Origin: Candidatus Nitronauta litoralis
GTDB taxonomy: Bacteria > Nitrospinota > Nitrospinia > Nitrospinales > Nitrospinaceae
Assembly: GCA_015698285.1 (NCBI GenBank)
Contig: CP048685.1
Coordinates: 3,808,501 to 3,872,500, forward strand
Reading direction: 5' to 3'
Length of the DNA stretch: 64,000 nt
The notes beneath the pieces are model-generated. The model ran no database searches. It was not told the origin of the DNA and was given only the letters and a program-made list of their open reading frames with translations. Below, piece by piece: positions 1 through 8,577 of this stretch (position 1 is its first letter; each line of letters begins with the position of its first letter). The translations under genes and the position numbers were made by a program.

Positions 1-624
1 CCATATATTTCTATCAAGCTGGCGTTTGATATGTTCCAATCCCATTCGCCTGGTAAATGGATAAAAAATCCTGGCGAATAAAAAGGCGCCAATACCTTCC
101 TCCTTTTTAACGTTTAACATACTATCCTGAATTATTGTTTTGGGATCGTATGACAACGCCGGATTGGCAGCCACCAGCATTCCGCCGGGTTCCAAAACAG
201 CGTATATACCGCGCCAGGCGGCAAGCCGTTCTTTTCTATTGCTTAGAGTATAAACACTAAAATGTGCCAGAGCTTTTGAAACCGAACCGGCATCAAAAGG
301 AAGCGGCTCGGTAATATTGGTTTTTATGAACTTTGCCTTTTTATTTCTGGCAAATTTCCCAGCTTTTCCTTTGGCCACCTTTAGCCCTTCAGAAAGAATA
401 TCAACCCCGTAGTACTCACACTCCCCACTAAACAAAAACGGAATTATAAATGGCAAAGCCCCCCCTGTCCCACAGCCCACATCCAATATTCGATCACCCG
501 GAACAATTTTCAGATGCTCCACACTGGATCTAATCGATTGGATATATCCCCAGGGAGACATTAAATCATACAGACGGGTTTTGAATCCAAATCTCCAATA
601 ATCTTTGTATAGGGAACCCGACAT
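1..624 (-). CDS. Class I SAM-dependent methyltransferase, 3' end outside window
   Basis: The reverse strand reads open from an ATG at 624 to the window edge, giving the first 208 residues of a protein that continues to the left. The SAM-binding glycine loop is clear (ILDVGCGTGG, about residues 46-55), followed by an acidic motif II region (YYGVDILSEG) and a typical post-motif region (AVLEPGGMLVAANP). This is the Rossmann-type class I methyltransferase fold. Nothing visible identifies the substrate. An AGGAG sequence lies about 10 bases before the start and supports it. The gene is divergent from the next one at 713. The call as a methyltransferase is firm; substrate and full length are unknown because the C-terminus is cut off. 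Confidence 0.8.
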   Translation of the reverse strand, partial: MSGSLYKDYWRFGFKTRLYDLMSPWGYIQSIRSSVEHLKIVPGDRILDVGCGTGGALPFIIPFLFSGECEYYGVDILSEGLKVAKGKAGKFARNKKAKFIKTNITEPLPFDAGSVSKALAHFSVYTLSNRKERLAAWRGIYAVLEPGGMLVAANPALSYDPKTIIQDSMLNVKKEEGIGAFLFARIFYPFTRRMGLEHIKRQLDRNIW

Positions 625-712
625 GGATTTGGCAACTCCTATTGTTTGAATAAAAAAAACTCAATATAATACACGGGTTAAAAAAATCTTTTGAACTGAA
701 GGAGCTTTTCTC

Positions 713-1150
713 ATGGCCAAAAAGCCATTCATCAACAAATACGGGTTTGTTGAATACCCTTTTCTGCACGATGACAGAAAAGGAAAAAACTGGTGGTTTT
801 TCAATCTATTGGAAGATTATTTGAAGCGGCGTGCGCGCCAGACTCATGGCAGCGATTACACAAAGCAGCAGATGCACGAAGACATGCTGACTTTCCTGCA
901 CGACACAAACCTGAAGTTCTTTGTCCTTCTTCCTTCAGGGATGGGCATGGAGTTCAAACTGATCGGTAAATTCAAAACTCCAGAGCTGATTGACCTTGAA
1001 GACCCTGTCCCCTTTATTGGCGAGCAATACGGCGGCGGGAAATTCAAGGTCAATATTTATCACGAAGGGACTTTCGCAGGGACGGAAAACTATAAAACCC
1101 ATGGCGACCCTAAGTGGGTCGAAATTCCGGATGATGAGTTAACCGGTTGA
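713..1150 (+). CDS. Conserved-looking hypothetical protein, 145 aa
   Basis: I do not recognise this family. The protein has no signal peptide, membrane span or cysteine pair. The N-terminal half is basic and aromatic (a WWFFN stretch near residue 26, then a basic helix KRRARQ), and the C-terminal half looks like beta structure (GGGKFKVNIYHEGTF, about residues 111-125). The start is well supported by a GAAGGAG ribosome-binding site 8-10 bases upstream. It is a single gene, divergent from the methyltransferase on its left and convergent with the Rieske gene on its right, with 37 bases between the stops. The clean start and normal composition argue for a real gene; no function is proposed. Confidence 0.78.
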   Translation: MAKKPFINKYGFVEYPFLHDDRKGKNWWFFNLLEDYLKRRARQTHGSDYTKQQMHEDMLTFLHDTNLKFFVLLPSGMGMEFKLIGKFKTPELIDLEDPVPFIGEQYGGGKFKVNIYHEGTFAGTENYKTHGDPKWVEIPDDELTG

Positions 1151-1187
1151 GCCTTCCAGTGAGGATCACCAGAAGGGCTGTGATTGT

Positions 1188-1640
1188 CTAAAGGGTTTCG
1201 TCGTGGTTAATCGGTTTCTGAATGGTCGGGATCGTTACTTTAAGTCCTGAAGGCACTTTTTTCTCTTCTTTGCCAACAGCCGCACCCTTAACCGCTTTAC
1301 TATCCACATCCGGAACACCAAGCCTCACAATACCCTTGTGGACCCTTACCGGATGAACCTCAACCCTCAGCTCAGGGTTTTGAGGACAGTCCCCGGTATT
1401 CACATCAAAACGCCATTCGTGATTCGGGCAGATGAGTACACCCTCTTCAATCCTGCCTTCCCCAAGAGGCGCACCTTTGTGAGGACATTTATTGCACATC
1501 GCAAAGTATTTGCCTTTGTAATTGAAGACTGCGATCTCTTCACCTTCACGCTGGATAATCGCAGATTTACCCGGCTGAAGCTCACCTTCTTCAAATATCT
1601 TCACATACTTCAACGGTATTTTTTTTGATTCAGAAGACAC
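1188..1640 (-). CDS. Rieske [2Fe-2S] domain protein, 150 aa
   Basis: This is a small stand-alone Rieske protein. The cluster ligands are C52 and H54 (CPHKGAPLGEG) and C71 and H74 (CPNHEW), matching the C-x-H...C-x2-H pattern of the ferredoxin-like and NirD-like Rieske family. The domain fills residues 10-115. The last 35 residues form a charged tail (KAVKGAAVGKEEKKVP) not typical of the minimal family. There is no signal peptide, so it should act in the cytoplasm as an electron carrier or oxygenase-type ferredoxin; its partner is unknown. The start is GTG, with GGAG about 12 bases upstream. It lies 29 bases after tig and is probably the last gene of an ispG-tig-Rieske transcript. Confidence 0.9.
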   Translation of the reverse strand: MSSESKKIPLKYVKIFEEGELQPGKSAIIQREGEEIAVFNYKGKYFAMCNKCPHKGAPLGEGRIEEGVLICPNHEWRFDVNTGDCPQNPELRVEVHPVRVHKGIVRLGVPDVDSKAVKGAAVGKEEKKVPSGLKVTIPTIQKPINHDETL

Positions 1641-1669
1641 GATATTTTTTCACTCCAGTCTGGTGTTTC

Positions 1670-3043
1670 TTACGACTGCGCTATTTCTGCATCCGCTTTT
1701 TCTTTATCTGATTTAACGTATTCAAACTCACAATGGGAATAAATAAAATTCAATGTTTTTTGCCCGCGGACCCTTTGCGTTGTCTGGTTCATATTTTCAG
1801 CGTTGGCAAATAGTCGCTCCTTCACATCTTCTACTTTTTTTCCGGTCTCCTGTGCAAGTCGATTATACTCCTCATCCATATCTTCTTGGGAAACATGGAT
1901 ATTTTCCTGGTTTGCAATACCATCCAGAATCAAATAACCCTTTGCATTATGGGTAGCGCGGGGATTCCATTCTTTCTCTGCCTGACTTTCATCAAACCCG
2001 GAGTCCTCAAGCGACATACCGGATTGCATTATCTGGTATTTGGCACCCTCAATCATAAACTTGATTTCCTGCTTGACCATCGATTCCGGCACGGTGATAT
2101 CGTTATTCTCAACAAGTTGATCAAAAATATCCTGTTTTAACTTCATTTCTTCTGTCTGATCCTTCATTCCCTGTATTTGTGCCCTCAGTTTAGCTTTGAA
2201 GGACTTAACAGAATCTTCACCCTGCCCCTGAACCAATTCGTCGGTCAATTCCGGCAGCACCTGCTTCTTGATTTCCTTTATTTTCACCTTAAAGTCTGCC
2301 ATATCCTGATTCTGGTCCTGATCCTTACCTGGAATGGGCATGCTCACGCGACGCACCTTGTTATTCCAGTTTTCTGGTAACTTCACTCTTACATCAAACT
2401 CTTCATTACAAGTATGCCCAATCAATTGATCCTCAAACCCCGGAATCATTTTCTTGTCACCAATCTTGACCGGATAATCGCGTGCACTTCCATTGTCGAG
2501 AGGATCCCCTTCAAAGAAACCTTCAAAATCCATGACCACGAAGTCGCCTGCTTCTGCTTTATGACTTTCATCCATGATTTCAAAAGTACCAAACTGCTCC
2601 AGGTGCTTATCAATCGAGGCTTGCAGCTCTGCCTCGGTCACAGAATGCTCGTACTTTTTTATCTTGATTCCCTTGTAATCCTTGAACTTGGTATCCGGTT
2701 TGATATCGACCAGAACTGAAAATGAAAAAGGTTCGTCCTTTTTCACTCCCTTGATATCATCGTGATCGATTTCAGGAGGTCCAGCGGGCACAATACCGGA
2801 GTCTGCAAGCGCTTTTTCATAGTATTCCTGCATCAGGTCCTGCCACAACTGAGTCATCGCCTCCAGCGGAACCTGCTTCTCCAGGATTTTCATCGGAATC
2901 TTTCCGGGACGGAACCCAGGCATCTTCACCTGCTGGTTCATTTTCTGGTAGGATTTTTTGACCTTATCAGAGACCACATCTTCCGGCACTTTGATTAAAA
3001 GCTTTCTCCGTACCTGATCAATTTCTTCGACTTTGAGTTCCAT
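1670..3043 (-). CDS. tig: Trigger factor (ribosome-associated chaperone and prolyl isomerase)
   Basis: At 457 residues it has the full three-domain layout. The N-terminal ribosome-docking domain carries GFRPGK at residues 43-48. An FKBP-type peptidyl-prolyl isomerase domain follows at about 165-265 (GDFVVMDFEGFFEG, then PGFEDQLIGH), and the helical C-terminal chaperone domain completes it. It binds nascent chains at the ribosome exit tunnel. Between the FKBP strands there is a short polar insertion (PGKDQDQNQDMADF) which I do not expect in typical members. A GAGAGG ribosome-binding site precedes the ATG. It sits 23 bases downstream of ispG and 29 bases upstream of the Rieske gene, so co-transcription is likely. 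The usual neighbours clpP and clpX are not here. Confidence 0.97.
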   Translation of the reverse strand: MELKVEEIDQVRRKLLIKVPEDVVSDKVKKSYQKMNQQVKMPGFRPGKIPMKILEKQVPLEAMTQLWQDLMQEYYEKALADSGIVPAGPPEIDHDDIKGVKKDEPFSFSVLVDIKPDTKFKDYKGIKIKKYEHSVTEAELQASIDKHLEQFGTFEIMDESHKAEAGDFVVMDFEGFFEGDPLDNGSARDYPVKIGDKKMIPGFEDQLIGHTCNEEFDVRVKLPENWNNKVRRVSMPIPGKDQDQNQDMADFKVKIKEIKKQVLPELTDELVQGQGEDSVKSFKAKLRAQIQGMKDQTEEMKLKQDIFDQLVENNDITVPESMVKQEIKFMIEGAKYQIMQSGMSLEDSGFDESQAEKEWNPRATHNAKGYLILDGIANQENIHVSQEDMDEEYNRLAQETGKKVEDVKERLFANAENMNQTTQRVRGQKTLNFIYSHCEFEYVKSDKEKADAEIAQS

Positions 3044-3066
3044 AAAAACCTCTCAACAATCCCTTC

Positions 3067-4233
3067 TCAAGAAACTCGGCTTGGAACATTTCCAAACCGG
3101 TCTTCAATGATCTTGTCCAGTTCATTCCTCAGTTTATTCAGGATTTCATCGTAGGGAAAAGCGCCCAGCGACTCCTCCCCCTTCTTCAAGTTAACGTAGG
3201 ATGGGCCACACCAGAGCCCCAGGTCGGCGTCATCCGTTTCGCCCGGGCCATTTACCCTGCAACCCATGACGGCTATGGTGATTTTATATTGCTCTGCATA
3301 TTCCGTAATTTTCCTTACATCCTGTGCCAGCTCCACAAATTTTCCGTTTTCTACACGAGAACAACTGGGACAGGCTATGATGTTAAGCCCTTCAAGGAAG
3401 TTTTTTGGAACCGAGCGAAAACGCCCCTCTTCAATATCCTTTAAAATCTGCCGACCGACTTCGATTTCTTCGCCCTTGTCATCATCAGGCAACGTCAGAG
3501 AAACTCGTATGGTGTCACCGATTCCAGAAGAAACCAATTGCTCGAAGGCAATCCGCGTTTTGATGATTCCCTCTGGAGGCAACCCGGCCTCTGTAACCCC
3601 GAGGTGAAGCGGTACATCGGGACGCCTTTCAGAAAAACGCTTATTGGCTTCAATCACTTTTTCAGAATCAGAGTCCTTGAGGCTAACGCAGTAATTCACA
3701 AAACCCATTTCATCCAGCATGGCACAATGGTCTACTGCACTTTCCACCATGGACTGCACCGAATCATCGGGGAAACGGCTTTTGTAGTCCGGATCAACTG
3801 AACCGCAGTTGACGCCAATCCGGATGGCGCAATTATTCTTTTTGGCAGCATCAACAATAAACTGCACTTTTTCGCGTATCGGTTTTTCCTTTTGAAGATG
3901 CCAAAGGTGCCCGGGGTTATAACGGATTTTATCAACAAGAGGAGCCACTTCGGGAGCGAGGAGATAGTTTTCCTGAAGATCTACCGACAGGACAGCATCC
4001 GTGCTTTCTCTTAATTTTTTGAGAGCCTCCACATCTTCCTTGCTGTCTACGGCAATTCGAATCACATCGGCACCGGCTTTTTCCAGAATTTCGATCTGCC
4101 GGCCTGTGGCTTCCAGGTCCTGTGTTCGGGTAGCGGTCATCGATTGGACGGCGATCGGTGAATCACCTCCAATGGTCAGGCTTCCAATTTTTACTTGACG
4201 GGTACTGCGTTTCTTTTTATTGGATTCAGTCAT
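3067..4233 (-). CDS. ispG: 4-hydroxy-3-methylbut-2-en-1-yl diphosphate synthase (IspG/GcpE)
   Basis: IspG converts methylerythritol cyclodiphosphate to HMBPP in the non-mevalonate isoprenoid pathway, using a [4Fe-4S] cluster and reduced ferredoxin or flavodoxin. The 388-residue length is that of the short bacterial form: a TIM barrel followed by the cluster domain. The cluster cysteines are visible at 288 and 291 (ACPSCSR) and 325 ([10 protein letters not shown]), with E332 as the fourth ligand of the family. The N-terminal signature ([10 protein letters not shown], residues 30-39) is also typical. It is the first gene of the minus-strand run leading into tig and the Rieske gene. Isoprenoid supply fits the quinone prenyltransferase at 58 kb. 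Confidence 0.98.
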   Translation of the reverse strand: MTESNKKKRSTRQVKIGSLTIGGDSPIAVQSMTATRTQDLEATGRQIEILEKAGADVIRIAVDSKEDVEALKKLRESTDAVLSVDLQENYLLAPEVAPLVDKIRYNPGHLWHLQKEKPIREKVQFIVDAAKKNNCAIRIGVNCGSVDPDYKSRFPDDSVQSMVESAVDHCAMLDEMGFVNYCVSLKDSDSEKVIEANKRFSERRPDVPLHLGVTEAGLPPEGIIKTRIAFEQLVSSGIGDTIRVSLTLPDDDKGEEIEVGRQILKDIEEGRFRSVPKNFLEGLNIIACPSCSRVENGKFVELAQDVRKITEYAEQYKITIAVMGCRVNGPGETDDADLGLWCGPSYVNLKKGEESLGAFPYDEILNKLRNELDKIIEDRFGNVPSRVS

Positions 4234-4515
4234 AGGGATCCATTGATATCCTGGCTTTACGAACAGGAATTTTATCAGGAGTTTATTAAATGTTCTGGGG
4301 GCGAAATAACCGATCAGGAAATACTGGACTTTTCAGGTCCCCTTCAAAGGGCAATCATATCAAAAAATGACTCAAAACCCTACAAAACCTACAGGGATCA
4401 AATGACTTGCTCTGTGGGTTCCAAATTACGTGAATCCCGGTTTTGAGGTAAGATAGATTATTGCGATTCAAGGTTTTCTCAATTAAAGCAGAAGATTTGA
4501 AAGGACTTTTACCAA

Positions 4516-6381
4516 ATGAAAAGGATTTCTACCCTTATCCTTCTGACTGTAACTCTTATGGCAGCCTATGTCCAAGCCGCACCGGGAACACACGGCTTAT
4601 CGCTATATGGACCTAAAGGCCTCAAATATGGCCCAAACGAGCCTTACCCCTATGCCAACCCTGAAGCTCCCAAAGGAGGCCGGCTGGTTTTGGCTCAATT
4701 CGGAGCTTTCACAAAGCTCAATCCTCTTTCCTTGAAAGGTGTGCCAGCGGCAGGGTTGGGACAGCTCGTCTTTGAAACTCCAATGGACGGCTCCTTTTCG
4801 GACGAGGAACCCTTTTCTCAATATGGGCACCTGGTAGAGTCCGTCGAACTGGCAGAAGACAGAATGAGCATGGTTTACCACATCCACCCTGAAGCAAAAT
4901 TTTCAGATGGACACCCTGTAACCGCAGAGGACTTTGTATTCTCATGGGAGTTGATAAAAGACCCGGAATATCACCCCATGTACAAGCAATATTTTAAAGA
5001 CATCAAACACGTTGAAGCCTTGGATGAGCACAGCGTTAAATATACGTTTGCTATTCTCAATCAGGAATTGCCACTCATCACGGGACAAATGAGTATCCTG
5101 CCCAAACATGTTTATGGGCAAACAGGCAAAAAGTTTGGCTCGGATTTCGACGAGATGGCAGTGGGAAGCGGCCCCTATGTGATCGACAAGTTTGAATTCG
5201 GGAAATTCATCACTTACAAACGGAACCCCAACTGGTGGGCCAAGAACCTTGCAAAAAACAAGGGCCGCTATAACTGGAATGAAGTCACCTGGCGGGTTTA
5301 CCTGGACCAGGTTGCCATGCGGGAAGCACTAAAAGGCGGGGATTACGATGCAGACCAGATTGCAAGTTCCCGCGACTGGGCACTGGATTTCAAAGGACCA
5401 TTCATAAAAAAAGGCTACTACCTCAAAAAGGAACTAACCCACACTCGTGTTTCCGGTATGCAGGGCTTTGCCTTCAACACGCGCAAACCAATTTTTAAAA
5501 GCCGCAAGGTACGGGCAGCACTGGCTTTGGCGTTCGATTTTGAATGGAGCAACACGAATCTTTTTTACGGGCAATACACACGGCAGGATTGTTACTTCGA
5601 TAACGATCCGGAAATGAAAGCGACCGGGCTTCCCAAAGGGAAGGTTAAAAAATTGCTAGCCGACCTAAAGGAAAAATACCCGAAGCATGTTCCCAAAACA
5701 GTTTTTACCAAGCCTGTAGGCGCACCTGGCCAAGGCCAACCAACATCCAAAAATATTGCACTCGCAAAAAAACTTCTCGACTCTGCCGGGTGGAAGGTTG
5801 GAAAAGATGGCATTCGCACTAAAGGCAAAGATCGAATGAGCTTTACAATTATCCTGGCGAGTCCGCAATTTGAACGAATCGTAGAGCCGTACAAAAACAA
5901 TCTAAAAAAGATCGGTGTCGAAATGAAAATCAAGGTCGTGCAGGTTGCTCAGTACGAAGAGCGTTTGCGCGAGTTTAAATTCGATATGATCGTAGCGAGC
6001 TATGGTCAAAGCCGGTCACCCGGAAATGAGCAGCGTGATATGTGGAAAAGTGATGCAGCGGACCAGTTGGGTTCGCGTAATTATGCGGGAATCAAAAACC
6101 CCGCTGTTGATGAACTGGTCGAAAAACTCATCGCTGCCACAACACGCGAAGACCTTGTCGCGGCTATTCAGGCTCTCGATAGGCTACTGACCCATCATTT
6201 TTTTATTGTTCCTCACTGGTACATTTCTTACGATCGGGTCATCCATTGGAACAAGTTTTCCGGTCCAGAAAATTATGCCTCCCGAAGCGGTTTTTTGCGA
6301 ACCCTGCTGGAGTGGTGGTGGTGGGATGAAGACAAAGCCACAAGACTCGCCAAAGCGATGAAAAGCGGGGAAGCTTTATAA
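4516..6381 (+). CDS. yejA: Peptide ABC transporter substrate-binding protein, YejA-like
   Basis: This is a 621-residue periplasmic binding protein of the SBP_bac_5 family. A signal peptide (MKRISTLILLTVTLMAAYVQA) is followed by the YejA-type N-terminus (YANPEAPKGGRLVLAQFG) and the family core (KFSDGHPVTAEDFVFSW, GSGPYVI). The tail rich in tryptophan (LEWWWWDEDKA) also matches YejA. YejA delivers oligopeptides, and microcin C in enterobacteria, to the YejBEF importer. The matching permease and ATPase genes begin 2.2 kb downstream at 8578, after a block of unrelated genes. An AAAGGAC ribosome-binding site precedes the start. The upstream 280 bases hold no credible gene. Confidence 0.9.
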   Translation: MKRISTLILLTVTLMAAYVQAAPGTHGLSLYGPKGLKYGPNEPYPYANPEAPKGGRLVLAQFGAFTKLNPLSLKGVPAAGLGQLVFETPMDGSFSDEEPFSQYGHLVESVELAEDRMSMVYHIHPEAKFSDGHPVTAEDFVFSWELIKDPEYHPMYKQYFKDIKHVEALDEHSVKYTFAILNQELPLITGQMSILPKHVYGQTGKKFGSDFDEMAVGSGPYVIDKFEFGKFITYKRNPNWWAKNLAKNKGRYNWNEVTWRVYLDQVAMREALKGGDYDADQIASSRDWALDFKGPFIKKGYYLKKELTHTRVSGMQGFAFNTRKPIFKSRKVRAALALAFDFEWSNTNLFYGQYTRQDCYFDNDPEMKATGLPKGKVKKLLADLKEKYPKHVPKTVFTKPVGAPGQGQPTSKNIALAKKLLDSAGWKVGKDGIRTKGKDRMSFTIILASPQFERIVEPYKNNLKKIGVEMKIKVVQVAQYEERLREFKFDMIVASYGQSRSPGNEQRDMWKSDAADQLGSRNYAGIKNPAVDELVEKLIAATTREDLVAAIQALDRLLTHHFFIVPHWYISYDRVIHWNKFSGPENYASRSGFLRTLLEWWWWDEDKATRLAKAMKSGEAL

Positions 6382-6677
6382 TAATTCCCGCATTTCCAGG
6401 AAAACGCGGAGGGCCATTAAATTTACATTATTTTACATTTTCTCTCTTACTGTTTCTCCCTATAAAACAAGCTTTTGTAGGGTTTCGTGGCCTAATCCTA
6501 TTGAAGCCATAGGGCTTATAAGTTTTTGAAATAATATAATTTAGATGTATACTTAATGAAAATATACCTAAGGGTGTCCCATGTGGCCTTGGATCAGACC
6601 GCCCTTAAAACACCGGGTCTTGAAAACGCTAACCTCAAATAATTCAAAGGCTTAAGACCCTTTCCAAGGAGTAAGTC
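6382..6677. other. 296-base intergenic stretch
   Basis: No protein gene is supported here. The region is AT-rich and holds a TATAAT-like box near 6534, but no well-spaced -35 box. A 24-codon open frame at 6581-6655 (MWPWIRPPLK...) has an AAGGGTGT before it and ends just upstream of the response-regulator ribosome-binding site. It could be a leader peptide, but nothing else supports it. Confidence 0.4.
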
Positions 6678-7052
6678 ATGGCAAAAATTCTGATTGTGGA
6701 AGATCACAATGGGACCCGGGTCACCCTGACACGTCGACTAAGTAAAAGTGGGCATGAAGTCACTACTGTTGCCACTGGTTATGATGGCGTCGAAAAGCTT
6801 CGCGAAGATGATTACGATCTGGTTCTTCTCGATTTTATGATGAAGGGTATGAACGGCATACACACGTTCGAGCAAATGAAAGAAATCCGCAACGACCTGC
6901 CATACATCATGGTCACCGCTTACGCCCACTCCGGCCTGGTTAAGGAGTTCATGGGAGAGGGAGGCGCTGACTTCATAGTTAAACCCTTCGGTGAAGATTT
7001 TGAAGAACGCATTAACCTGAACCTTGAGCGCCACTACGGCACTACGGCCTAA
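6678..7052 (+). CDS. Single-domain response regulator (receiver only)
   Basis: The 124 residues form one CheY-like receiver domain. The acidic pocket is E8 and D9, the phosphoacceptor is D52 (LVLLDFMM), and the switch residues are T80 (IMVTAY) and K102 (FIVKPFG). No output domain follows, so it should act through protein contacts or in a phosphorelay. The start has a clear AAGGAG ribosome-binding site. It lies between the binding-protein and permease genes of the peptide importer but has no visible link to them, and no kinase gene is adjacent. Its stop faces the stop of the secreted-protein gene at 7182, with a long imperfect hairpin between. Confidence 0.93.
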   Translation: MAKILIVEDHNGTRVTLTRRLSKSGHEVTTVATGYDGVEKLREDDYDLVLLDFMMKGMNGIHTFEQMKEIRNDLPYIMVTAYAHSGLVKEFMGEGGADFIVKPFGEDFEERINLNLERHYGTTA

Positions 7053-7098
7053 GTTCTTTCCAACGTTCTTCCCATCAATTAAAGCCAAAAATAAAACA

Positions 7099-7171
7099 CG
7101 ACCCGCATCAGGCTGGAAATTTAAAAGAATTTCCAGAGGATGGGCAACAAACAAATTCCTGAAACGGGTCG
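7099..7171. other. Nested inverted repeat between convergent genes
   Basis: Three nested pairings are visible. The outer stem is CGACCCG (7099-7105) with CGGGTCG (7165-7171). Inside it CAGG (7109-7112) pairs with CCTG (7158-7161). The core is CTGGAAATT (7113-7121) with AATTTCCAG (7128-7136), leaving a 6-base loop and a 21-base one-sided bulge. There is no U-tract on either side, so it is not a standard intrinsic terminator. It could still stop or protect both converging transcripts. Confidence 0.45.
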
Positions 7172-7181
7172 AGTGATTTAC

Positions 7182-7490
7182 CTAGGAAGCTTTGCCACGA
7201 TCATGGTCATAGTCGTAGGACTTTGTCTCCTGGATAAAATCGAAATGTCGAGTAAAACCCTCCATCTCATCAGGTGCCGCTTCCTCGGTTGAAATATTTC
7301 GGGTACGGCCTTCGCCAGACCCCATACTCGTCAGATTGTCAGCAGGCCCCCGCCATTGTTCTTCTACAGACGGAGCAGTCCACACTGCATGACGATCCAA
7401 CATGTTTACTTTAACTTCATCCGCAAATGCGGTTCCGAGGCTCAGAACACAAAAGAAAAGGGCAATTGACAGTACACTCAGTTTTTTCAT
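7182..7490 (-). CDS. Small secreted protein, unknown function, 102 aa
   Basis: The first 23 residues are a standard Sec signal peptide with a likely AFA-DE cleavage site (MKKLSVLSIALFF...GTAFA). The mature part of about 79 residues is polar and acidic, without cysteines, and contains SMGSGEGRTR and an ending rich in tyrosine and aspartate (KSYDYDHDRG). I know no family with this pattern. A GGAGGA sequence about 8 bases upstream supports the ATG. A microprotein gene (7555-7647) and an Hsp20 gene (7762-8265) lie upstream on the same strand, so it may be the last gene of a stress-linked run. That link is inferred from position only. Confidence 0.75.
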   Translation of the reverse strand: MKKLSVLSIALFFCVLSLGTAFADEVKVNMLDRHAVWTAPSVEEQWRGPADNLTSMGSGEGRTRNISTEEAAPDEMEGFTRHFDFIQETKSYDYDHDRGKAS

Positions 7491-7554
7491 GACAATCCTC
7501 CTTTAATTTTATAAACGGATTATTGTTTCATAATTTCAATGATTGAAATGGCTG

Positions 7555-7647
7555 CTATTTTTGAAAAATTCCGGAGCCGAAAATCGCAAAAAACCCCATG
7601 GCTGCCAGCCCGGCCATAACAGCCATTAACATGGCATCAGTAACCAT
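7555..7647 (-). CDS. 30-aa single-span membrane microprotein
   Basis: This is a very short gene with a strong AGGAGGG ribosome-binding site 6 bases before the ATG. The 30 residues begin MVTDAMLMAVMAGLAAMGFF and end in GSGIFQK, so nearly the whole chain is one hydrophobic helix. The length suits a helper subunit of a membrane complex or a stand-alone regulator. It lies between hsp20 and the secreted-protein gene on the same strand. Three other very short genes with one hydrophobic span occur in this window (14117, 25601, 47166), without obvious sequence identity to it. Function unknown. Confidence 0.6.
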   Translation of the reverse strand: MVTDAMLMAVMAGLAAMGFFAIFGSGIFQK

Positions 7648-7761
7648 ATTTTCCCTCCTGATTATATTTAAAGTTGAGAAGATTTCTGCTTTAGAGAGAG
7701 GAGTTTCTTCAGGGCACAGAACTTCCATGCCCAAAATACTCTCTGAGCAAAATACTGCCCT

Positions 7762-8265
7762 TTAAACCTGGACAGGAATCTTTCTCACGCTTTCTTTTGC
7801 TTTTTGTGTTTTTGGAAGCTTGATGCTTAATACCCCATTGGCGTAAGAGGCATTAATTTTATCTTCTTCCACTTCCTTAGCTAAAATAATTCGCCGATAG
7901 AACTTTCCACAAATGGATTCCTTGTGGTGATAATGCATATTTTCACATTCCAGAGTGGGTTTCTTTTCACCTTTCAGAACAAGGATACCTTCCGAAAAAG
8001 TAACGTCGATATCCTTTTCAGCCACACCTGGAAGTTCGGCAATTACATGAACCATTTCATCCGTTTCCGCCAGGTCAACCCTGGGCGCAAACGTCAAATG
8101 GCTGGTGCCGGTTTTGGAACCCTCATGACCATATGTTTTTTCACTGTGTGAATCAAAAAAGAGTCCCGTCCCTCTAAACAGGGAAGACAACCATCGTTCC
8201 ACTTCATTGGAGATAGTCTCACCACTTCTATTCAAAGAAATGGGGACCAGGGTAGAGCTGTTCAT
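7762..8265 (-). CDS. Small heat-shock protein, Hsp20/alpha-crystallin family
   Basis: The 167 residues contain an alpha-crystallin domain from about 60 to 155. It shows the family pattern PRVDLAETDEMVHVIAELPG, then GILVLKGEKK, a basic segment FYRRIILAKEV, and A-x-x-x-NGVLSIKLPK near the C-terminus. The KIPVQV tail carries the I-x-V motif used for oligomer assembly. These ATP-independent holdases bind unfolding proteins. The start has an excellent AAGGAGG ribosome-binding site. It is divergent from yejB and has its own candidate promoter at 8367-8394. It is probably stress-induced, but I see no clear sigma-32 box. Confidence 0.95.
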   Translation of the reverse strand: MNSSTLVPISLNRSGETISNEVERWLSSLFRGTGLFFDSHSEKTYGHEGSKTGTSHLTFAPRVDLAETDEMVHVIAELPGVAEKDIDVTFSEGILVLKGEKKPTLECENMHYHHKESICGKFYRRIILAKEVEEDKINASYANGVLSIKLPKTQKAKESVRKIPVQV

Positions 8266-8366
8266 AACAGCCTCCTTTCTTCAAATAAATGTTGTGAATT
8301 TTCGAGAAAAACCACCAAATAATTACTTGCTAAATTTATTGGCAGTTTCTCTCATTCCTCTTGAAA

Positions 8367-8394
8367 AAAATAAAACTGAAATTTAATCAGTCAA
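8367..8394 (-). promoter_or_regulatory. Candidate sigma-70 promoter for hsp20
   Basis: Read on the minus strand there is a TTGACT -35 box, a 16-base spacer and a TATTTT -10 box. Transcription would start about 95 bases before the hsp20 ATG. The rest of the 312-base gap (8266-8577) is AT-rich and holds no gene; no equally good promoter was seen for yejB on the other strand. Confidence 0.35.
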
Positions 8395-8577
8395 GCCCGG
8401 GAAAATTAAAACTTTTTAATTTTTTAACCTGGTGTCAGAATTTCCATTTCATTTCAACCTGCCCTGAATTACTGTTAATCTCAACAGCCCAGACCTTCCT
8501 TATGATAAAATTTCAGGATTGACTGAATCTGGTTAAAAAATACCAGGTCGAACACCTCTTCCCGGTTTGATTTTCAT

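Noticed and set aside
4195..4446. 83-codon plus-strand open frame over the ispG start
   Set aside because: It overlaps the start of ispG on the other strand, has no ribosome-binding site, and shows no domain.
6581..6655. 24-codon open frame before the response regulator
   Set aside because: A fair ribosome-binding site is present, but the length and composition are compatible with chance.
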